This document shows, piece by piece, positions 33,946 through 43,516 of a stretch of DNA of 64,000 nt. Source of the DNA: Curtobacterium sp. MCPF17_052 (GTDB lineage Bacteria > Actinomycetota > Actinomycetes > Actinomycetales > Microbacteriaceae); contig NZ_QKSD01000008.1 in the NCBI RefSeq assembly GCF_003234085.1, positions 62,001-126,000 on the forward strand, read 5' to 3'. The position numbers and the translations under genes were made by a program. A model generated the notes under the pieces. The model had not been told where the DNA came from, searched no databases, and worked only from the letters and a program-made list of their open reading frames with translations. Position 1 is the stretch's first letter, and each line of letters opens with the position of its first letter.

Positions 33946-34017
33946 CCCCTGGGGACGGGGCTCTCGCTGACGCGCTCGTTTCCGATACGCTGGGCGACCA
34001 AGAGGAGGAGGTCCACG

Positions 34018-34488
34018 ATGCCAGATCCAGTGGTCCCGCAGCCGGGACGTCCGGAACAGCGGCTGGTCGACACCACGCTGACCTTCAGCATGGAGAACGC
34101 CGCGGCGCTCACGCCCGAGGCCGGAGTCACAGCGGAAGAACGCGACGCGATCTCGGCGCTGCCGTCGGGTTCGGCGTTGCTCGTCGTCCGTCGCGGCCCG
34201 AACGTCGGTGCGCGGTTCCTCCTCGACTCCGACGTCACGACGGCCGGCCGACACCCCGACGCGAGCATCTTCCTCGACGACGTGACGGTGTCGCGCAAGC
34301 ACGCCGACTTCGTCCGTCGCGGGACGTCGTTCAGCGTGAAGGACCTCGGTTCCCTGAACGGGACGTACTTCGACGGTGTCCGCATCGACGAAGCACTGCT
34401 CGTCGACGGCTCCGAAGTCCAGGTCGGCAAGTTCCGGCTGACGTTCTACGCCTCCCGGGTCGACCTGGCGCGCCTGGCGAACGCGTAG
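34018..34488 (+). CDS. odhI: FHA-domain regulator of 2-oxoglutarate dehydrogenase (OdhI/GarA)
   Basis: 156 residues. In Corynebacterium and Mycobacterium the unphosphorylated form binds and inhibits 2-oxoglutarate dehydrogenase. The N-terminal tail carries DTTLTF, where the phospho-threonine of OdhI/GarA lies. The FHA domain follows with TAGRHPDASIFLDD, the SRKHADF motif and LGSLNGTYFDG. It is followed at once by ftsR in the same order as in Corynebacterium (cg1630-cg1631), which supports the name. AGGAGGAGG lies seven bases before the ATG. A PASTA kinase that could phosphorylate it is encoded 15 kb away. Confidence 0.93.
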   Translation: MPDPVVPQPGRPEQRLVDTTLTFSMENAAALTPEAGVTAEERDAISALPSGSALLVVRRGPNVGARFLLDSDVTTAGRHPDASIFLDDVTVSRKHADFVRRGTSFSVKDLGSLNGTYFDGVRIDEALLVDGSEVQVGKFRLTFYASRVDLARLANA

Positions 34489-35192
34489 TGGCACCCCGCT
34501 CCGCTGCGGCGCGGGCGGTGTCCCCGGCGCCGGACCTGCTCACGATCGGGCAGGTCCTCGCCCGCCTGAAGCCGGAGTTCCCCGACCTGTCGAGCTCCAA
34601 GCTGCGCTTCCTCGAGGAGCGCGAGCTCGTCACACCGGTGCGCACCCAGAGCGGCTACCGGAAGTTCTCGTCGGCCGACGTCGACCGGCTGCGCATCGTG
34701 CTCGGGCTGCAGCGTGACCACTACCTGCCGCTCAAGGTCATCAAGGACTACCTGGCCGACCTCGACGCCGGACGCGAACCGACCCTCCCGGGCGGTGGCG
34801 ACGCGCCGCGGCCGTCGATGCTCGGGCGCGAGCGCCGGTACTCCCGCGACGAACTGCAGCGTGCTGCCGGGGCGTCGCCGATGCTCGTGGGCGACGCGGT
34901 GTCCGCCTCGCTCATCCCGGCGTCCGACACCTACGGCGAGGACTCGGTCGGTGTGCTGAAGGCCCTCGTCGAGCTGCAGCGCTCCGGCATCGAGCCCCGG
35001 CACCTCCGCACCTTCCGCAGCACCGCCGAGCGCGAGGTCGGCCTCATCGAGTCCGCGCTCATGCCGGTGTCCCGTCGCGGTGACGCCACGTCCCGCGCGA
35101 AGGCGCTCGAACTCGCCCGGGAGATCGCCGGACACCTCGAGGTCATCCGCTCGTCACTCATCCGTGCGGCCATCGGTCGGCTCGACTCGTGA
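34488..35192 (+). CDS. ftsR: MerR-family regulator FtsR
   Basis: 234 residues. The N-terminal MerR helix-turn-helix reads LLTIGQVLARLKPEFPDLSS and then SKLRFLEERELVTPVRTQSG. After it come a dimerisation helix and a helical C-terminal domain without heavy-metal cysteines. In Corynebacterium the homologue (cg1631) activates ftsZ, and the gene order after odhI is the same. The GTG start shares a base with the odhI stop (TAGTG), so translation is coupled. I expect a role in division control, based on synteny. Confidence 0.9.
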   Translation: MAPRSAAARAVSPAPDLLTIGQVLARLKPEFPDLSSSKLRFLEERELVTPVRTQSGYRKFSSADVDRLRIVLGLQRDHYLPLKVIKDYLADLDAGREPTLPGGGDAPRPSMLGRERRYSRDELQRAAGASPMLVGDAVSASLIPASDTYGEDSVGVLKALVELQRSGIEPRHLRTFRSTAEREVGLIESALMPVSRRGDATSRAKALELAREIAGHLEVIRSSLIRAAIGRLDS

Positions 35193-35321
35193 GCGGCCCG
35201 GGCGGGTCGGACCCTCGACGGCGGCCGGTGCCGGGGCATATCCTCGACACGCCGGACGCGCCGGTGCGGATGTCCCGCTTCCACGCCGCCCGACTCGCTA
35301 CCGTGGACCTCGGAACAACTC

Positions 35322-35336
35322 TCAACCCGCTGTTGA
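35322..35336 (+). promoter_or_regulatory. Palindrome downstream of a -10 box before the second merR
   Basis: TCAAC and GTTGA flank a 5-bp centre, 18 bases after the -10-like TACCGT (35299-35304). MerR-type proteins often bind such dyads, so autoregulation is possible. Confidence 0.4.
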
Positions 35337-35376
35337 AGCTTCGGGTGGGAGCTCGATCGTCGTGGAAGGCAAGCTG

Positions 35377-35937
35377 ATGAGTGGGAACGATGTCCCCGGT
35401 ACCCCGTCTGACATGACGCGGTACGACCTCGGGCTGCTCTTCACCGACGGCCTGCCCGAGCACGACGAGCAGAACGGCTACCGCGGCACCGTCGCCGCGA
35501 AGGCAGCCGGTATCAGCTACCGACAGCTCGACTACTGGGCCCGCACCGAACTCGTGCAGCCCACGATCCGCGGTGCTGCGGGCTCCGGGTCGCAGCGGCT
35601 CTACGGCTTCCGCGACATCCTCGTCCTCAAGCTCGTCAAGCGCCTGCTCGACACCGGGATCTCCCTGCAGCAGATCCGCACCGCCGTCAACCAGCTCCGT
35701 GAAGCCGGCGTGAGTGACCTGGCGCAGACGACCCTGATGTCCGACGGCGCCTCGGTGTACCTGTGCACCTCGGACGACGAGGTCATCGACCTGGTCTCCC
35801 GCGGACAGGGTGTCTTCGGCATCGCCGTCGGCAAGGTCCTGCGCGAGGTCGAGTCCTCCCTGGTGGAGCTCGACGCCACCCCCGCGGAGGACCCGAGCGA
35901 CGAGCTCGCTGCCCGCCGGGCCACCCGCGCGTCCTGA
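35377..35937 (+). CDS. MerR-family regulator (Rv1830-like)
   Basis: 186 residues, with the MerR domain at about 35-105: GYRGTVAAKAAGISYRQLDY, then RTELVQPTIRGAAGSGSQRLYG and RDILVLKLVKRLLDTGISLQ. The C-terminal part is a short beta-rich domain with no metal ligands. In mycobacteria and corynebacteria an equivalent regulator follows garA/odhI and ftsR, usually after a bifunctional nuclease gene. Here that nuclease gene is absent and a 184-bp gap takes its place. AAGG lies eight bases before the ATG. Targets are unknown. Confidence 0.9.
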   Translation: MSGNDVPGTPSDMTRYDLGLLFTDGLPEHDEQNGYRGTVAAKAAGISYRQLDYWARTELVQPTIRGAAGSGSQRLYGFRDILVLKLVKRLLDTGISLQQIRTAVNQLREAGVSDLAQTTLMSDGASVYLCTSDDEVIDLVSRGQGVFGIAVGKVLREVESSLVELDATPAEDPSDELAARRATRAS

Positions 35938-36216
35938 CCGTCGCGGCTGTCGTGTCGTGACCATCCCGGTTCCGACGCCCGCCTGACTGCCGCGCCCCGC
36001 GCCTGCCGTCCCGCGTGTGCTCGGCGAGGTCGCGTATTCTGCCGCCTCCACGGCTGCGGGCCGACAGTTCGTGCGACGTCGGCAGCGGTCATGCGGCGTG
36101 TTGCGCGACCTCGGGAGGCGCGGAGGACCGCGTTGGTCCCGTCCGGTCGGCAGGTGATCGCGGCCGACACCGGCCACCACCCCAGCACGTGGCACCGCCG
36201 GGGACCCCCGGGAACG
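35938..36216 (+). other. 324-bp gap with a possible small RNA
   Basis: No protein gene is convincing here. TATTCT (36035-36040) is one of the best -10 boxes in the window. A transcript starting near 36047 could run about 200 bases to the hairpin at 36217-36246, and it is rich in stem-forming segments. I could not match it to 6C, RNase P, SRP or tmRNA. It may be an unknown RNA or just a spurious promoter. Confidence 0.35.
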
Positions 36217-36246
36217 ACGAAGGGCCGCCCGGAGGCGACCCTTCGT
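36217..36246. terminator. Bidirectional terminator between merR and parA
   Basis: ACGAAGGGCCGCC pairs with GGCGACCCTTCGT across a 4-base loop with one mismatch. It lies 15 bases after the parA stop on the minus strand. Confidence 0.8.
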
Positions 36247-36261
36247 GCTGACGAACGAGCG

Positions 36262-37080
36262 TCAGGCGATCGCGCCCGCGCCGTCCGCGTACGGCCCGAT
36301 CTTGCCCGTGCGCATGATCCGCTCCAGCAGCTGGTCGAAGTTCCGTGCCATCTCCTGCGCGGACTCACCCGGCCAGACGTGCAGGGGCTTCGCCGCACCC
36401 TGCGCCTGCTGGAGCGACGTGCGCTCCGGCAGCTGCGGCGAGAGCACGAGCGGCCCGAACATGTCGCGGAGCTCCTTGATGCGGAACTGGTGCTCGAGCG
36501 ACTGCACCCGAGCGCGGTTCACGATGATGCCGAGGGGCTGGAGGCGCGGCGAGAGACCACGACGGATCTCCTCGATCGCGCGGAGGGCACGGTCGGCGGC
36601 GGCGACGGAGAACAGTCCGGGCTCGGTGACGACGGAGACCCGGTCGGAGGCGGCCCACGCGGTTCGGGTCAGCGCGTTCAAGGACGGGGCACAGTCGATG
36701 AGGACGAGGTCGTAGTCGGCCTCGACGTTCGCCAGCGCCTCCTCCAGCTTCCAGATGTCGCGGATCGACGGGTGCGGCCCGTCGAAGTTGATGGCCGAGG
36801 GCGATCCGACCATGACGTCGATCTTGCCCTGGGAACCCTTCGTCCAGCCGGACGGCGCGATGGCCTGGCGGACGATCTTCTCCTTCGGGTTCTCGAGGAC
36901 GTCGGCCACGTTGAGGTGACCGGTCAGGTTGATGTCGAGGCCCGTGGAGACGTCCGACTGGGGGTCGAGGTCCACCACGAGGGTGCGCAGACCCTTGGCG
37001 AACGCCGCTGACGTCAGGCCGAGCGTCACCGTCGTCTTGCCGACACCGCCCTTGAGGGAGCTCACGCTGAGTACATGCAC
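36262..37080 (-). CDS. Orphan ParA-family ATPase
   Basis: 272 residues of the ParA/MinD superfamily with the deviant Walker A motif LKGGVGKTTVTLG, switch I in VDLDPQSDVSTG and Walker B in DLVLIDCAPS. There is no N-terminal helix-turn-helix, so it is not a plasmid-type autorepressor. No parB or parS lies nearby, which rules out the main chromosome-partition pair and suggests positioning of another cargo. I chose the GTG (VHVLSVSSLKGG) because TAACGT (37089-37094) ends eight bases before it and there is no Shine-Dalgarno; a TTG nine bases upstream is the alternative. It is divergent from pyc. Confidence 0.88.
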   Translation of the reverse strand: MHVLSVSSLKGGVGKTTVTLGLTSAAFAKGLRTLVVDLDPQSDVSTGLDINLTGHLNVADVLENPKEKIVRQAIAPSGWTKGSQGKIDVMVGSPSAINFDGPHPSIRDIWKLEEALANVEADYDLVLIDCAPSLNALTRTAWAASDRVSVVTEPGLFSVAAADRALRAIEEIRRGLSPRLQPLGIIVNRARVQSLEHQFRIKELRDMFGPLVLSPQLPERTSLQQAQGAAKPLHVWPGESAQEMARNFDQLLERIMRTGKIGPYADGAGAIA

Positions 37081-37104
37081 GATGAGCAACGTTACCGCCA
37101 GTAA

Positions 37105-37122
37105 GGTTGTGAGACCTCAACC
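37105..37122. promoter_or_regulatory. Imperfect palindrome in the parA/pyc promoter region
   Basis: GGTTG and CAACC flank TGAGACCT. The site overlaps the likely pyc -10 box TAAGGT (37102-37107), so a repressor bound here would block pyruvate carboxylase transcription. The regulator is unknown. Confidence 0.35.
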
Positions 37123-37140
37123 CGGGCTGAAAGGGACCTC

Positions 37141-40100
37141 GTGTTCACCAAGATCCTGGTCGCGAACCGTGGCGAGATCGCCATCCGGGCCTTCCGTGCA
37201 GCGTACGAACTCGGTGCCCGGACCGTGGCGGTCTACCCGTACGAAGACCGCAACTCCCTGCACCGGTTGAAGGCCGACGAGGCCTACCTGATCGGCGAAC
37301 GCGGCCACCCGGTCCGCGCGTACCTGGACGTCTCGGAGATCATCCGGGTGGCCCGCGAGTCGGGCGCGGACGCGATCTACCCCGGCTACGGGTTCCTGTC
37401 CGAGAACCCGGAGCTCGCCGCCGCGGCCGCTGCGGCCGGCATCACCTTCATCGGCCCGGGCGAGCACGTGCTCGAGATGGCCGGCAACAAGGTGACCGCG
37501 AAGGAGCACGCCATCGCCGCGGGCGTCCCGGTGCTCGCGAGCACGCCGGCCAGTCGCGACGTCGACGAACTCGTCGCGGGTGCCGAAGCGATCGGGTTCC
37601 CGGTGTTCGCGAAGGCCGTCGCCGGTGGTGGTGGTCGTGGCATGCGCCGCGTCGAGACACCCGCCGAGCTCCGGCCGGCGCTCGAAGAGGCCATGCGCGA
37701 AGCCGACAGTGCGTTCGGTGACCCGACGATGTTCCTCGAGATGGCGGTGCTGCGGCCGCGCCACATCGAGGTCCAGATCCTGGCCGACGCCACCGGCACC
37801 GACGCCGGCACGATCCACCTGTTCGAGCGGGACTGCTCGGTGCAACGCCGCAACCAGAAGGTCGTCGAGATCGCCCCGGCGCCGAACCTCGACCCCGCCG
37901 TCGCCGCGGCACTGCACCGGGACGCCGTGGCCTTCGCCCGGTCGATCGGGTACGTCAACGCCGGCACGGTCGAGTTCCTGCTCGACACCGTGGGCGAGCG
38001 GGCCGGCCAGCACGTCTTCATCGAGATGAACCCGCGCATCCAGGTCGAGCACACCGTGACGGAAGAGGTCACCGACGTCGACCTCGTCCAGTCGCAGATG
38101 CGCATCGCCGCGGGGGAGACCCTCGCCGACCTCGGGCTGTCGCAGGACACGGTGTCGGTGCACGGTGCGGCGCTGCAGACCCGCATCACGACCGAGGACC
38201 CGACGCAGGGCTTCCGGCCCGACACCGGCCGCATCACCACCTACCGCAGCCCGGGCGGTGCCGGCGTCCGCCTGGACGGCGGCACGGTGGCCACGGGTGC
38301 GCAGATCAGCCCGCACTTCGACTCGATGCTCGCGAAGATGACGTGCCGCGGTCGGGACTTCCCGGCGGCGGTCGCCCGTGCGCGTCGCGCCCTCGCCGAG
38401 TTCCGGATCCGCGGCGTCAGCACGAACATCCCGTTCCTGCAGGCCGTCCTGGAGGACCCGGACTTCGCCCGCGGTGACGTCTCCACGGCGTTCATCGGCG
38501 AGCGTCCGCAGCTCTTCGACGGCCACGTGTCGAAGGACCGCGGCACGAAGGTGCTCAACTGGCTCGCGGACGTCACGGTGAACAAGCCGAACGGCTCGCC
38601 CGCCGCGCACGTGGTCGACCCGGCGCTGAAGCTGCCGGCCGCCGACCTCACCGCGCCGCTCCCCGAGGGGCAGCGCGACCTGCTGCTCCGCGTCGGACCG
38701 GCAGAGTGGGCACGGTCGCTCCGCGCACAGACCGCCCTGGCCGTCACCGAGACCACGATGCGGGACGCGCACCAGTCGCTCCTCGCCACCCGGGTCCGCA
38801 CGAAGGACCTCGTCGCGGTCGCCCCGTACGTCGCCCGGCTCACCCCGCAGCTGCTCAGCGTCGAGGCCTGGGGTGGAGCGACCTACGACGTCGCCCTCCG
38901 GTTCCTCGGCGAGGACCCGTGGGAACGCCTGACGTCACTGCGGCAGGCGATGCCGAACATCCCGATCCAGATGCTGCTGCGTGGCCGCAACACGGTCGGC
39001 TACACGCCGTACCCGACCGAGGTGACGGACGCGTTCGTGGCCGAGGCCGCCGCCACCGGCGTCGACGTGTTCCGGGTCTTCGACGCGCTGAACGACGTCA
39101 GTCAGCTGCGTCCCGCCCTGGAGGCCGTGCTCGCCACCGGCACGGCCGTCGCGGAAGCGGCGCTCTGCTACACCGGCGACCTCCTCGACCCGGCCGAGGA
39201 CCTCTACACGCTCGACTACTACCTGCGGCTCGCTGAGCAGATGGTCGACGCCGGTGCGCACGTCATCGGGATCAAGGACATGGCGGGTCTCCTCCGCGCA
39301 GGGGCGGCCGAGAAGCTCGTCGCCGCGCTGCGGGAACGGTTCGACCAGCCGGTGCACGTGCACACCCACGACACCGCGGGCGGGCAGCTCGCGACGCTCC
39401 TCGCGGCCTCCCGTGCCGGCGCGGATGCGGTCGACGTCGCTGCGGCGCCGATGGCGGGCACGACCAGCCAGCCGAGCATGTCCGCCCTGGTGGCGGCGCT
39501 CGCGCACACCGAGCGGGACACCGGCATCGACCTCGGTGCCGTCGGCGACCTCGAGCCCTACTGGGAAGCGGTCCGCCGCGTCTTCGCACCGTTCGAGTCC
39601 GGGCTCGCCGGGCCGACCGGCCGCGTCTACAAGCACGAGATCCCCGGCGGGCAGCTGTCGAACCTCCGCCAGCAGGCCATCGCGCTCGGGCTCGGCGACC
39701 GGTTCGAGCAGGTCGAGGACTGGTACGCCGAGGCGAACCGGATCCTCGGACGCCCGCCCAAGGTCACCCCGTCGTCGAAGGTCGTCGGCGACCTCGCCCT
39801 GCAGCTCGCCGCGGTCGACGCCGACCCGGCGGACTTCGAGCAGCACCCCGAGAAGTACGACGTGCCGGACTCGGTGATCGGGTTCATGGCGGGGGAGCTC
39901 GGCGACCTGCCCGGTGGCTGGCCGGAGCCGTTCCGGTCGAAGGTCCTGGCCGGCCGCGACGTCCGGATCGCCGTGACGCCGGTGCCGGAGCACGAGCGTG
40001 CCGCGCTCGACACCCCGGGGACCGTGCGGCAGCAGGCCCTGAACCGTCTGCTGTTCGAGCAGCCGACCCGGCAGTTCCAGCAGGTCCGCGACGAGTTCGG

Positions 40101-40551
40101 CGACCTGTCGGTCGTGCCCACCGTGGACTACCTCTACGGCCTCCGGGCGGGCGAGGAGCACGTCGTGCCGCTCGGCCGGGGCGTGAACCTGCTCGTCGGG
40201 CTCGAGGCGATCGGCGAGGTCGACGCGCGGGGCATCCGGACCGTCATGGCGACCATGAACGGCCAGTTGCGCCCGGTGGCCGTGCGTGACCGGTCGGTCG
40301 TCGTCGAGACCAAGGCCGCCGAGAAGGCGGACCGGTCCGACCCGAAGCACGTCGCCGCCCCGTTCTCCGGGGTCGTGACGCTCAAGGTCGCCGTCGGTGA
40401 CGTCGTCGAGGCCGGTCAGGCCGTGGCGAGCATCGAGGCGATGAAGATGGAAGCGGCCATCACGGCACCCGTCGCGGGGACCGTGGGCCGTCTCGCGATC
40501 CCGGTGACCCAGCAGGTGGACGCCGGCGACCTCCTGGTGGTGCTGCAGTAA
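37141..40551 (+). CDS. pyc: Pyruvate carboxylase
   Basis: 1136 residues covering all three parts of the single-chain enzyme that refills the TCA cycle with oxaloacetate. The biotin carboxylase part (1-450) has the ATP-grasp loop [13 protein letters not shown] and the [15 protein letters not shown] segment. The carboxyltransferase part (about 530-820) has [15 protein letters not shown] and the metal-binding HTHDTAGGQ. The C-terminal biotin carrier has [10 protein letters not shown] with the biotinyl lysine. AAAGGG lies six bases before the GTG. Peptide deformylase follows one base after the stop, a chance-like but tight operon. Confidence 0.98.
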   Translation: MFTKILVANRGEIAIRAFRAAYELGARTVAVYPYEDRNSLHRLKADEAYLIGERGHPVRAYLDVSEIIRVARESGADAIYPGYGFLSENPELAAAAAAAGITFIGPGEHVLEMAGNKVTAKEHAIAAGVPVLASTPASRDVDELVAGAEAIGFPVFAKAVAGGGGRGMRRVETPAELRPALEEAMREADSAFGDPTMFLEMAVLRPRHIEVQILADATGTDAGTIHLFERDCSVQRRNQKVVEIAPAPNLDPAVAAALHRDAVAFARSIGYVNAGTVEFLLDTVGERAGQHVFIEMNPRIQVEHTVTEEVTDVDLVQSQMRIAAGETLADLGLSQDTVSVHGAALQTRITTEDPTQGFRPDTGRITTYRSPGGAGVRLDGGTVATGAQISPHFDSMLAKMTCRGRDFPAAVARARRALAEFRIRGVSTNIPFLQAVLEDPDFARGDVSTAFIGERPQLFDGHVSKDRGTKVLNWLADVTVNKPNGSPAAHVVDPALKLPAADLTAPLPEGQRDLLLRVGPAEWARSLRAQTALAVTETTMRDAHQSLLATRVRTKDLVAVAPYVARLTPQLLSVEAWGGATYDVALRFLGEDPWERLTSLRQAMPNIPIQMLLRGRNTVGYTPYPTEVTDAFVAEAAATGVDVFRVFDALNDVSQLRPALEAVLATGTAVAEAALCYTGDLLDPAEDLYTLDYYLRLAEQMVDAGAHVIGIKDMAGLLRAGAAEKLVAALRERFDQPVHVHTHDTAGGQLATLLAASRAGADAVDVAAAPMAGTTSQPSMSALVAALAHTERDTGIDLGAVGDLEPYWEAVRRVFAPFESGLAGPTGRVYKHEIPGGQLSNLRQQAIALGLGDRFEQVEDWYAEANRILGRPPKVTPSSKVVGDLALQLAAVDADPADFEQHPEKYDVPDSVIGFMAGELGDLPGGWPEPFRSKVLAGRDVRIAVTPVPEHERAALDTPGTVRQQALNRLLFEQPTRQFQQVRDEFGDLSVVPTVDYLYGLRAGEEHVVPLGRGVNLLVGLEAIGEVDARGIRTVMATMNGQLRPVAVRDRSVVVETKAAEKADRSDPKHVAAPFSGVVTLKVAVGDVVEAGQAVASIEAMKMEAAITAPVAGTVGRLAIPVTQQVDAGDLLVVLQ

Positions 40552-40552
40552 C

Positions 40553-41047
40553 GTGACCGTCCGTCCCATCCGCCTGTTCGGCGACCCTGTCCTCCGTTCG
40601 CCCGCCGACCCGGTCCGCATCGGGTCCGACGGCGTCCGCGAGCTCGTGCAGGACCTCATCGACACCGTCCAGGAGCCCGGCCGCGCCGGCGTCGCCGCGC
40701 CGCAGATCGGCGTCGGGCTCCGGGCCTTCTCGTACAACGTCGACGGGGAGGTCGGGTACGTCCTCAACCCCGAGGTCGTCGAGACCTCCGGCGAGCCCGA
40801 GCTGATGGACGAGGGCTGCCTGTCCGTGCCCGGCCTGGCCTACCCGACGAAGCGCTTCCCGTACGCCAAGGTCCGCGGGGTGGACGTCGACGGCGAGCCC
40901 GTGGAGCTCGAGGGGACCGGACTGATGGCCGAGGCCCTGCAGCACGAGTGCGACCACCTGGACGGAACCGTCTACGTGATGACCCTCGACCCGGAGACCC
41001 GCCGGCAGGCGCTCCGGGACATCCGCGCACAGGACTGGTTCCACTAG
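40553..41047 (+). CDS. def: Peptide deformylase
   Basis: 164 residues that remove the N-formyl group from new proteins. The three family motifs are present: [18 protein letters not shown] with the metal cysteine, and QHECDHLDG with the two histidines and the catalytic glutamate. The length and the EGCLSVPG form fit the actinobacterial type. The GTG begins one base after the pyc stop and inside its termination region, so translation is coupled to pyc. A hairpin 50 bases downstream may terminate the operon. Confidence 0.97.
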   Translation: MTVRPIRLFGDPVLRSPADPVRIGSDGVRELVQDLIDTVQEPGRAGVAAPQIGVGLRAFSYNVDGEVGYVLNPEVVETSGEPELMDEGCLSVPGLAYPTKRFPYAKVRGVDVDGEPVELEGTGLMAEALQHECDHLDGTVYVMTLDPETRRQALRDIRAQDWFH

Positions 41048-41097
41048 GACGCACGACGTCCAGCGGCTGCCCGGACCGCACGACTGCGCGCCGTGGA

Positions 41098-41124
41098 CCG
41101 TCCGCCTTCCGCTGCGGCGGACGG
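41098..41124 (+). terminator. Hairpin after def
   Basis: CCGTCCGCC pairs with GGCGGACGG across a 9-base loop. It would end the pyc-def transcript. TAGGCT (41130-41135) right after it is a plausible -10 box for the next gene. Confidence 0.65.
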
Positions 41125-41258
41125 CGTCGTAGGCTCCGGTCGACGACCTCGTGCGCTCCCGACGTGCCGACCCCGAACCGGGGGTCGGAACGGCCGTGTC
41201 GTCTGTCCACCGGTTCGCCCGGTCACCGGGCCCCGGACGACCAGGCAGGGGACGACAG

Positions 41259-43160
41259 ATGCACGACGACACCTCCATCCAGCGGCTGGCGCCACGCGCA
41301 CCGGGGCAGCGACGAGCCGCGGCCGTCGCCACGGCGATCGCGGTCGCGGTCGGTCTGACCCTCGGCGCGGTGGTCGGTGCGCCGGTACGGGCGAGCGCGG
41401 CGACCACGGAGTCCGAGGCGGCCGACTACGCCAGCGACGCGTTCGGCGACGCCTGGGACTTCACCAGCGCAGCGGACTTCAACACCGACTTCTCCGGCAC
41501 CCCCGCGACGGTGTCCGGCGGTGCACTCAAGGTGGGACTGACGCCGGGGGACCAGCTGTTCCTGGTGCACTCGATCTCGGGCAGCCTGGCGACCGGTCGG
41601 GACGGCGCTCGTCAGCCGGTCGACCCGGCACGGTACTCGCGGCTGACCTTCTCGATGGACCAGCCGCTGACGAAGCGCATCGGCGCGGTGTACTGGTTCA
41701 CCTGCCGCGAGCAGACCGCGGCGTGCGGCGGCGGCTTCACCTTCCCGGTCGTGCAGGGTCCGCACGTCTACACGTTCGACCTCGCGAAGCAGTCGACCCT
41801 GCTCGCGAAGGTGCCGTGGCGGTCGGGCAAGAAGGTGGTCTTCCGCCTCGACCCGGTGGTCCTCCCGGGGAACGCCGGTGACACCGGCAAGCAGGCGAGC
41901 ATCGACTGGGTGCGGCTGCACGCGGCACCGGACGCCTCCCACCCCCACGCCGGCATGCCCGCGGGGACCTACCCGGGCTACACCGTGACCCCGCGACCCC
42001 AGCTCGTCGTGGACACCCCGAACCCCACGCAGGGGCAGGACTACGCGACGGCCACCACCGGTCGCCCCTGGAACTTCACCTCGGCCACGGCGACCTCGCA
42101 CGTCAAGTACTCGAACACCACCGTGCTGTCCCGCGACAGCCGGGGCATCACCGCCCGGAACACCGGCCCGCACCAGAACGACCCGCAGGTCCACCTGCCG
42201 GTCTCACGGATGGCGGGGAGCACCTACCACTACCTGCAGTGGGACATGCGGTACGACGGACCGTTCGACCTGTCCGGTTCGGCCGGCGGCGGCAAGATGG
42301 CCCGGGCGATCTGGAACGTCGCGGGGACGGGCACACCGCAGATCGGCAACGACCTCCTGACCTACTCGAACGGCAACGCCAGCGAGACGAGTGTCGACCT
42401 GACGGCACAGAACCCGCTGGACGAGGACGCCCTCACCCCGAAGGCCGGATGGGCCGGACAGACGATCACCGGCCTCCGCTTCGACCCGAACGAGGACCCG
42501 GGCAAGGCCGTCTGGCACCTGAAGTCCGTGCACCTGCGCGCGGACCCTGCGGCGACCGGGTCCACCACGGTGACCTTCCACGACAACGCCTGGGTGGCGG
42601 GCAGCACCGCGGACGTCACGGTGCGCACCGGCAGCGGGGCGTGGCAGCGCATCGCCACCGGTGTCGCCGTGACGAAGGGGGCGAACTCGGTGCCGTTCCG
42701 ACTCGGCTCGATGCCCGCGGGCAAGTACGCCGTGCAGGTCACGCTGCGGCACCCGGACGGCAGTTCGGACAACGAGACCGCCGGTGCGCCGGTCGTCATG
42801 AAGGCCGGTCCGGTGGCCGCGGTGGACCGCTCGCACGACCCCGTCGGCCGCCTCGACTCCGCGACCGCCGGCAGCGGTGGCGTCACCGTCACGGGCTGGG
42901 CGTACGACCCGGACACGCGGAACCCGCTCGGGGTCGCGCTCTACGACGGGAAGACCGGGACGAAGAGCCTCGGACGGGTGTCCACGTCGCTCGCCCGTCC
43001 GGACGTCGTCCGGGCGCATCCCGCCGCTCCGGCCGCGTCCGGGTACTCCGCGACCGTCCGGCTCTCGGCGGGCACACACGACGTCTGCGCCTACGGGATC
43101 AACGTCGGCGCCGGGTCGACGAACCCGCTGCTCGGGTGTCGGTCGGTCACCGTCCGCTGA
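41259..43160 (+). CDS. Large secreted protein with duplicated beta-rich module
   Basis: 633 residues. The N-terminus is a signal peptide: basic start, AVATAIAVAVGLTLGAVVG, then an Ala-x-Ala cut near ASAATTESE. Two related modules follow (about 45-215 and 260-430): each has WDFTSA or WNFTSA early, a central hydrophobic strand pattern, and ends in DWVRLHA or KSVHLRA. The second ends with GWAGQTITGLRFDPNEDPG. A C-terminal domain of about 100 residues begins PVGRLDSA and resembles C-terminal domains of other actinobacterial cell-surface proteins. No catalytic motif is evident; carbohydrate binding or adhesion is a guess. I chose the ATG with AGGGGA eight bases upstream. Confidence 0.8.
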   Translation: MHDDTSIQRLAPRAPGQRRAAAVATAIAVAVGLTLGAVVGAPVRASAATTESEAADYASDAFGDAWDFTSAADFNTDFSGTPATVSGGALKVGLTPGDQLFLVHSISGSLATGRDGARQPVDPARYSRLTFSMDQPLTKRIGAVYWFTCREQTAACGGGFTFPVVQGPHVYTFDLAKQSTLLAKVPWRSGKKVVFRLDPVVLPGNAGDTGKQASIDWVRLHAAPDASHPHAGMPAGTYPGYTVTPRPQLVVDTPNPTQGQDYATATTGRPWNFTSATATSHVKYSNTTVLSRDSRGITARNTGPHQNDPQVHLPVSRMAGSTYHYLQWDMRYDGPFDLSGSAGGGKMARAIWNVAGTGTPQIGNDLLTYSNGNASETSVDLTAQNPLDEDALTPKAGWAGQTITGLRFDPNEDPGKAVWHLKSVHLRADPAATGSTTVTFHDNAWVAGSTADVTVRTGSGAWQRIATGVAVTKGANSVPFRLGSMPAGKYAVQVTLRHPDGSSDNETAGAPVVMKAGPVAAVDRSHDPVGRLDSATAGSGGVTVTGWAYDPDTRNPLGVALYDGKTGTKSLGRVSTSLARPDVVRAHPAAPAASGYSATVRLSAGTHDVCAYGINVGAGSTNPLLGCRSVTVR

Positions 43161-43315
43161 CCCCGTCGCGTCCTCCGGTCGTCGCACCGGGGGACGCCCT
43201 CGGGGGACGGAACGTGACACCCGGACGCGGGATTGTCGCACTGTCCTGATCGCGAGGTACGGTGTTCCGCAGCCGGTCACCCGCCGGCGGTTCCCACTCT
43301 CCCAGGACGAGCACG

Positions 43316-43447
43316 ATGGCACTCCAGAACGACGAGCTCAGCTCGCACCGCACCCGCACCAACCGCCGCCCCGAGCAGGTCTCGACGAGCACCGCATCGA
43401 CCGCGGTCCTCGACCCGATCGACGCCCCCGAGGCCCCGCAGGCCTGA
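43316..43447 (+). CDS. 43-residue hydrophilic small protein
   Basis: Starts MALQNDELSSHRTRTNRR and is rich in Ser, Thr and charged residues, ending DAPEAPQA. There is no cysteine and no membrane segment. It forms its own transcription unit: TTGTCG and TACGGT (43258-43263) are plausible -35 and -10 boxes, AGGA lies nine bases before the ATG, and a 21-bp terminator hairpin follows the stop by 69 bases. Such complete signals make it more than a chance frame. I do not recognise it, and it lacks the features of a modified-peptide precursor. Confidence 0.55.
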   Translation: MALQNDELSSHRTRTNRRPEQVSTSTASTAVLDPIDAPEAPQA

Positions 43448-43448
43448 T

Positions 43449-43490
43449 CGGTCCGACCGCCACGTCGGTCCGACCGCGACGTCGGTCCGT
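43449..43490 (+). repeat. 17-bp tandem repeat (CGGTCCGACCGCCACGT)
   Basis: CGGTCCGACCGCCACGT is followed by CGGTCCGACCGCGACGT and a third partial CGGTCCGT, beginning two bases after the small protein stop. The units include the short palindrome CGGTCCGACCG. Confidence 0.8.
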
Positions 43491-43516
43491 CAGCCACCGG
43501 CCGCACCGGCCACGCA

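Noticed and set aside
36091..37011. Open frame of about 306 codons on the + strand across the parA terminator
   Set aside because: It is antisense to parA, low in complexity and crosses a terminator hairpin; the ParA motifs on the minus strand are unambiguous.
43316..43447. Lanthipeptide or other modified-peptide precursor
   Set aside because: There is no cysteine, no leader/core division and no modification enzyme nearby.
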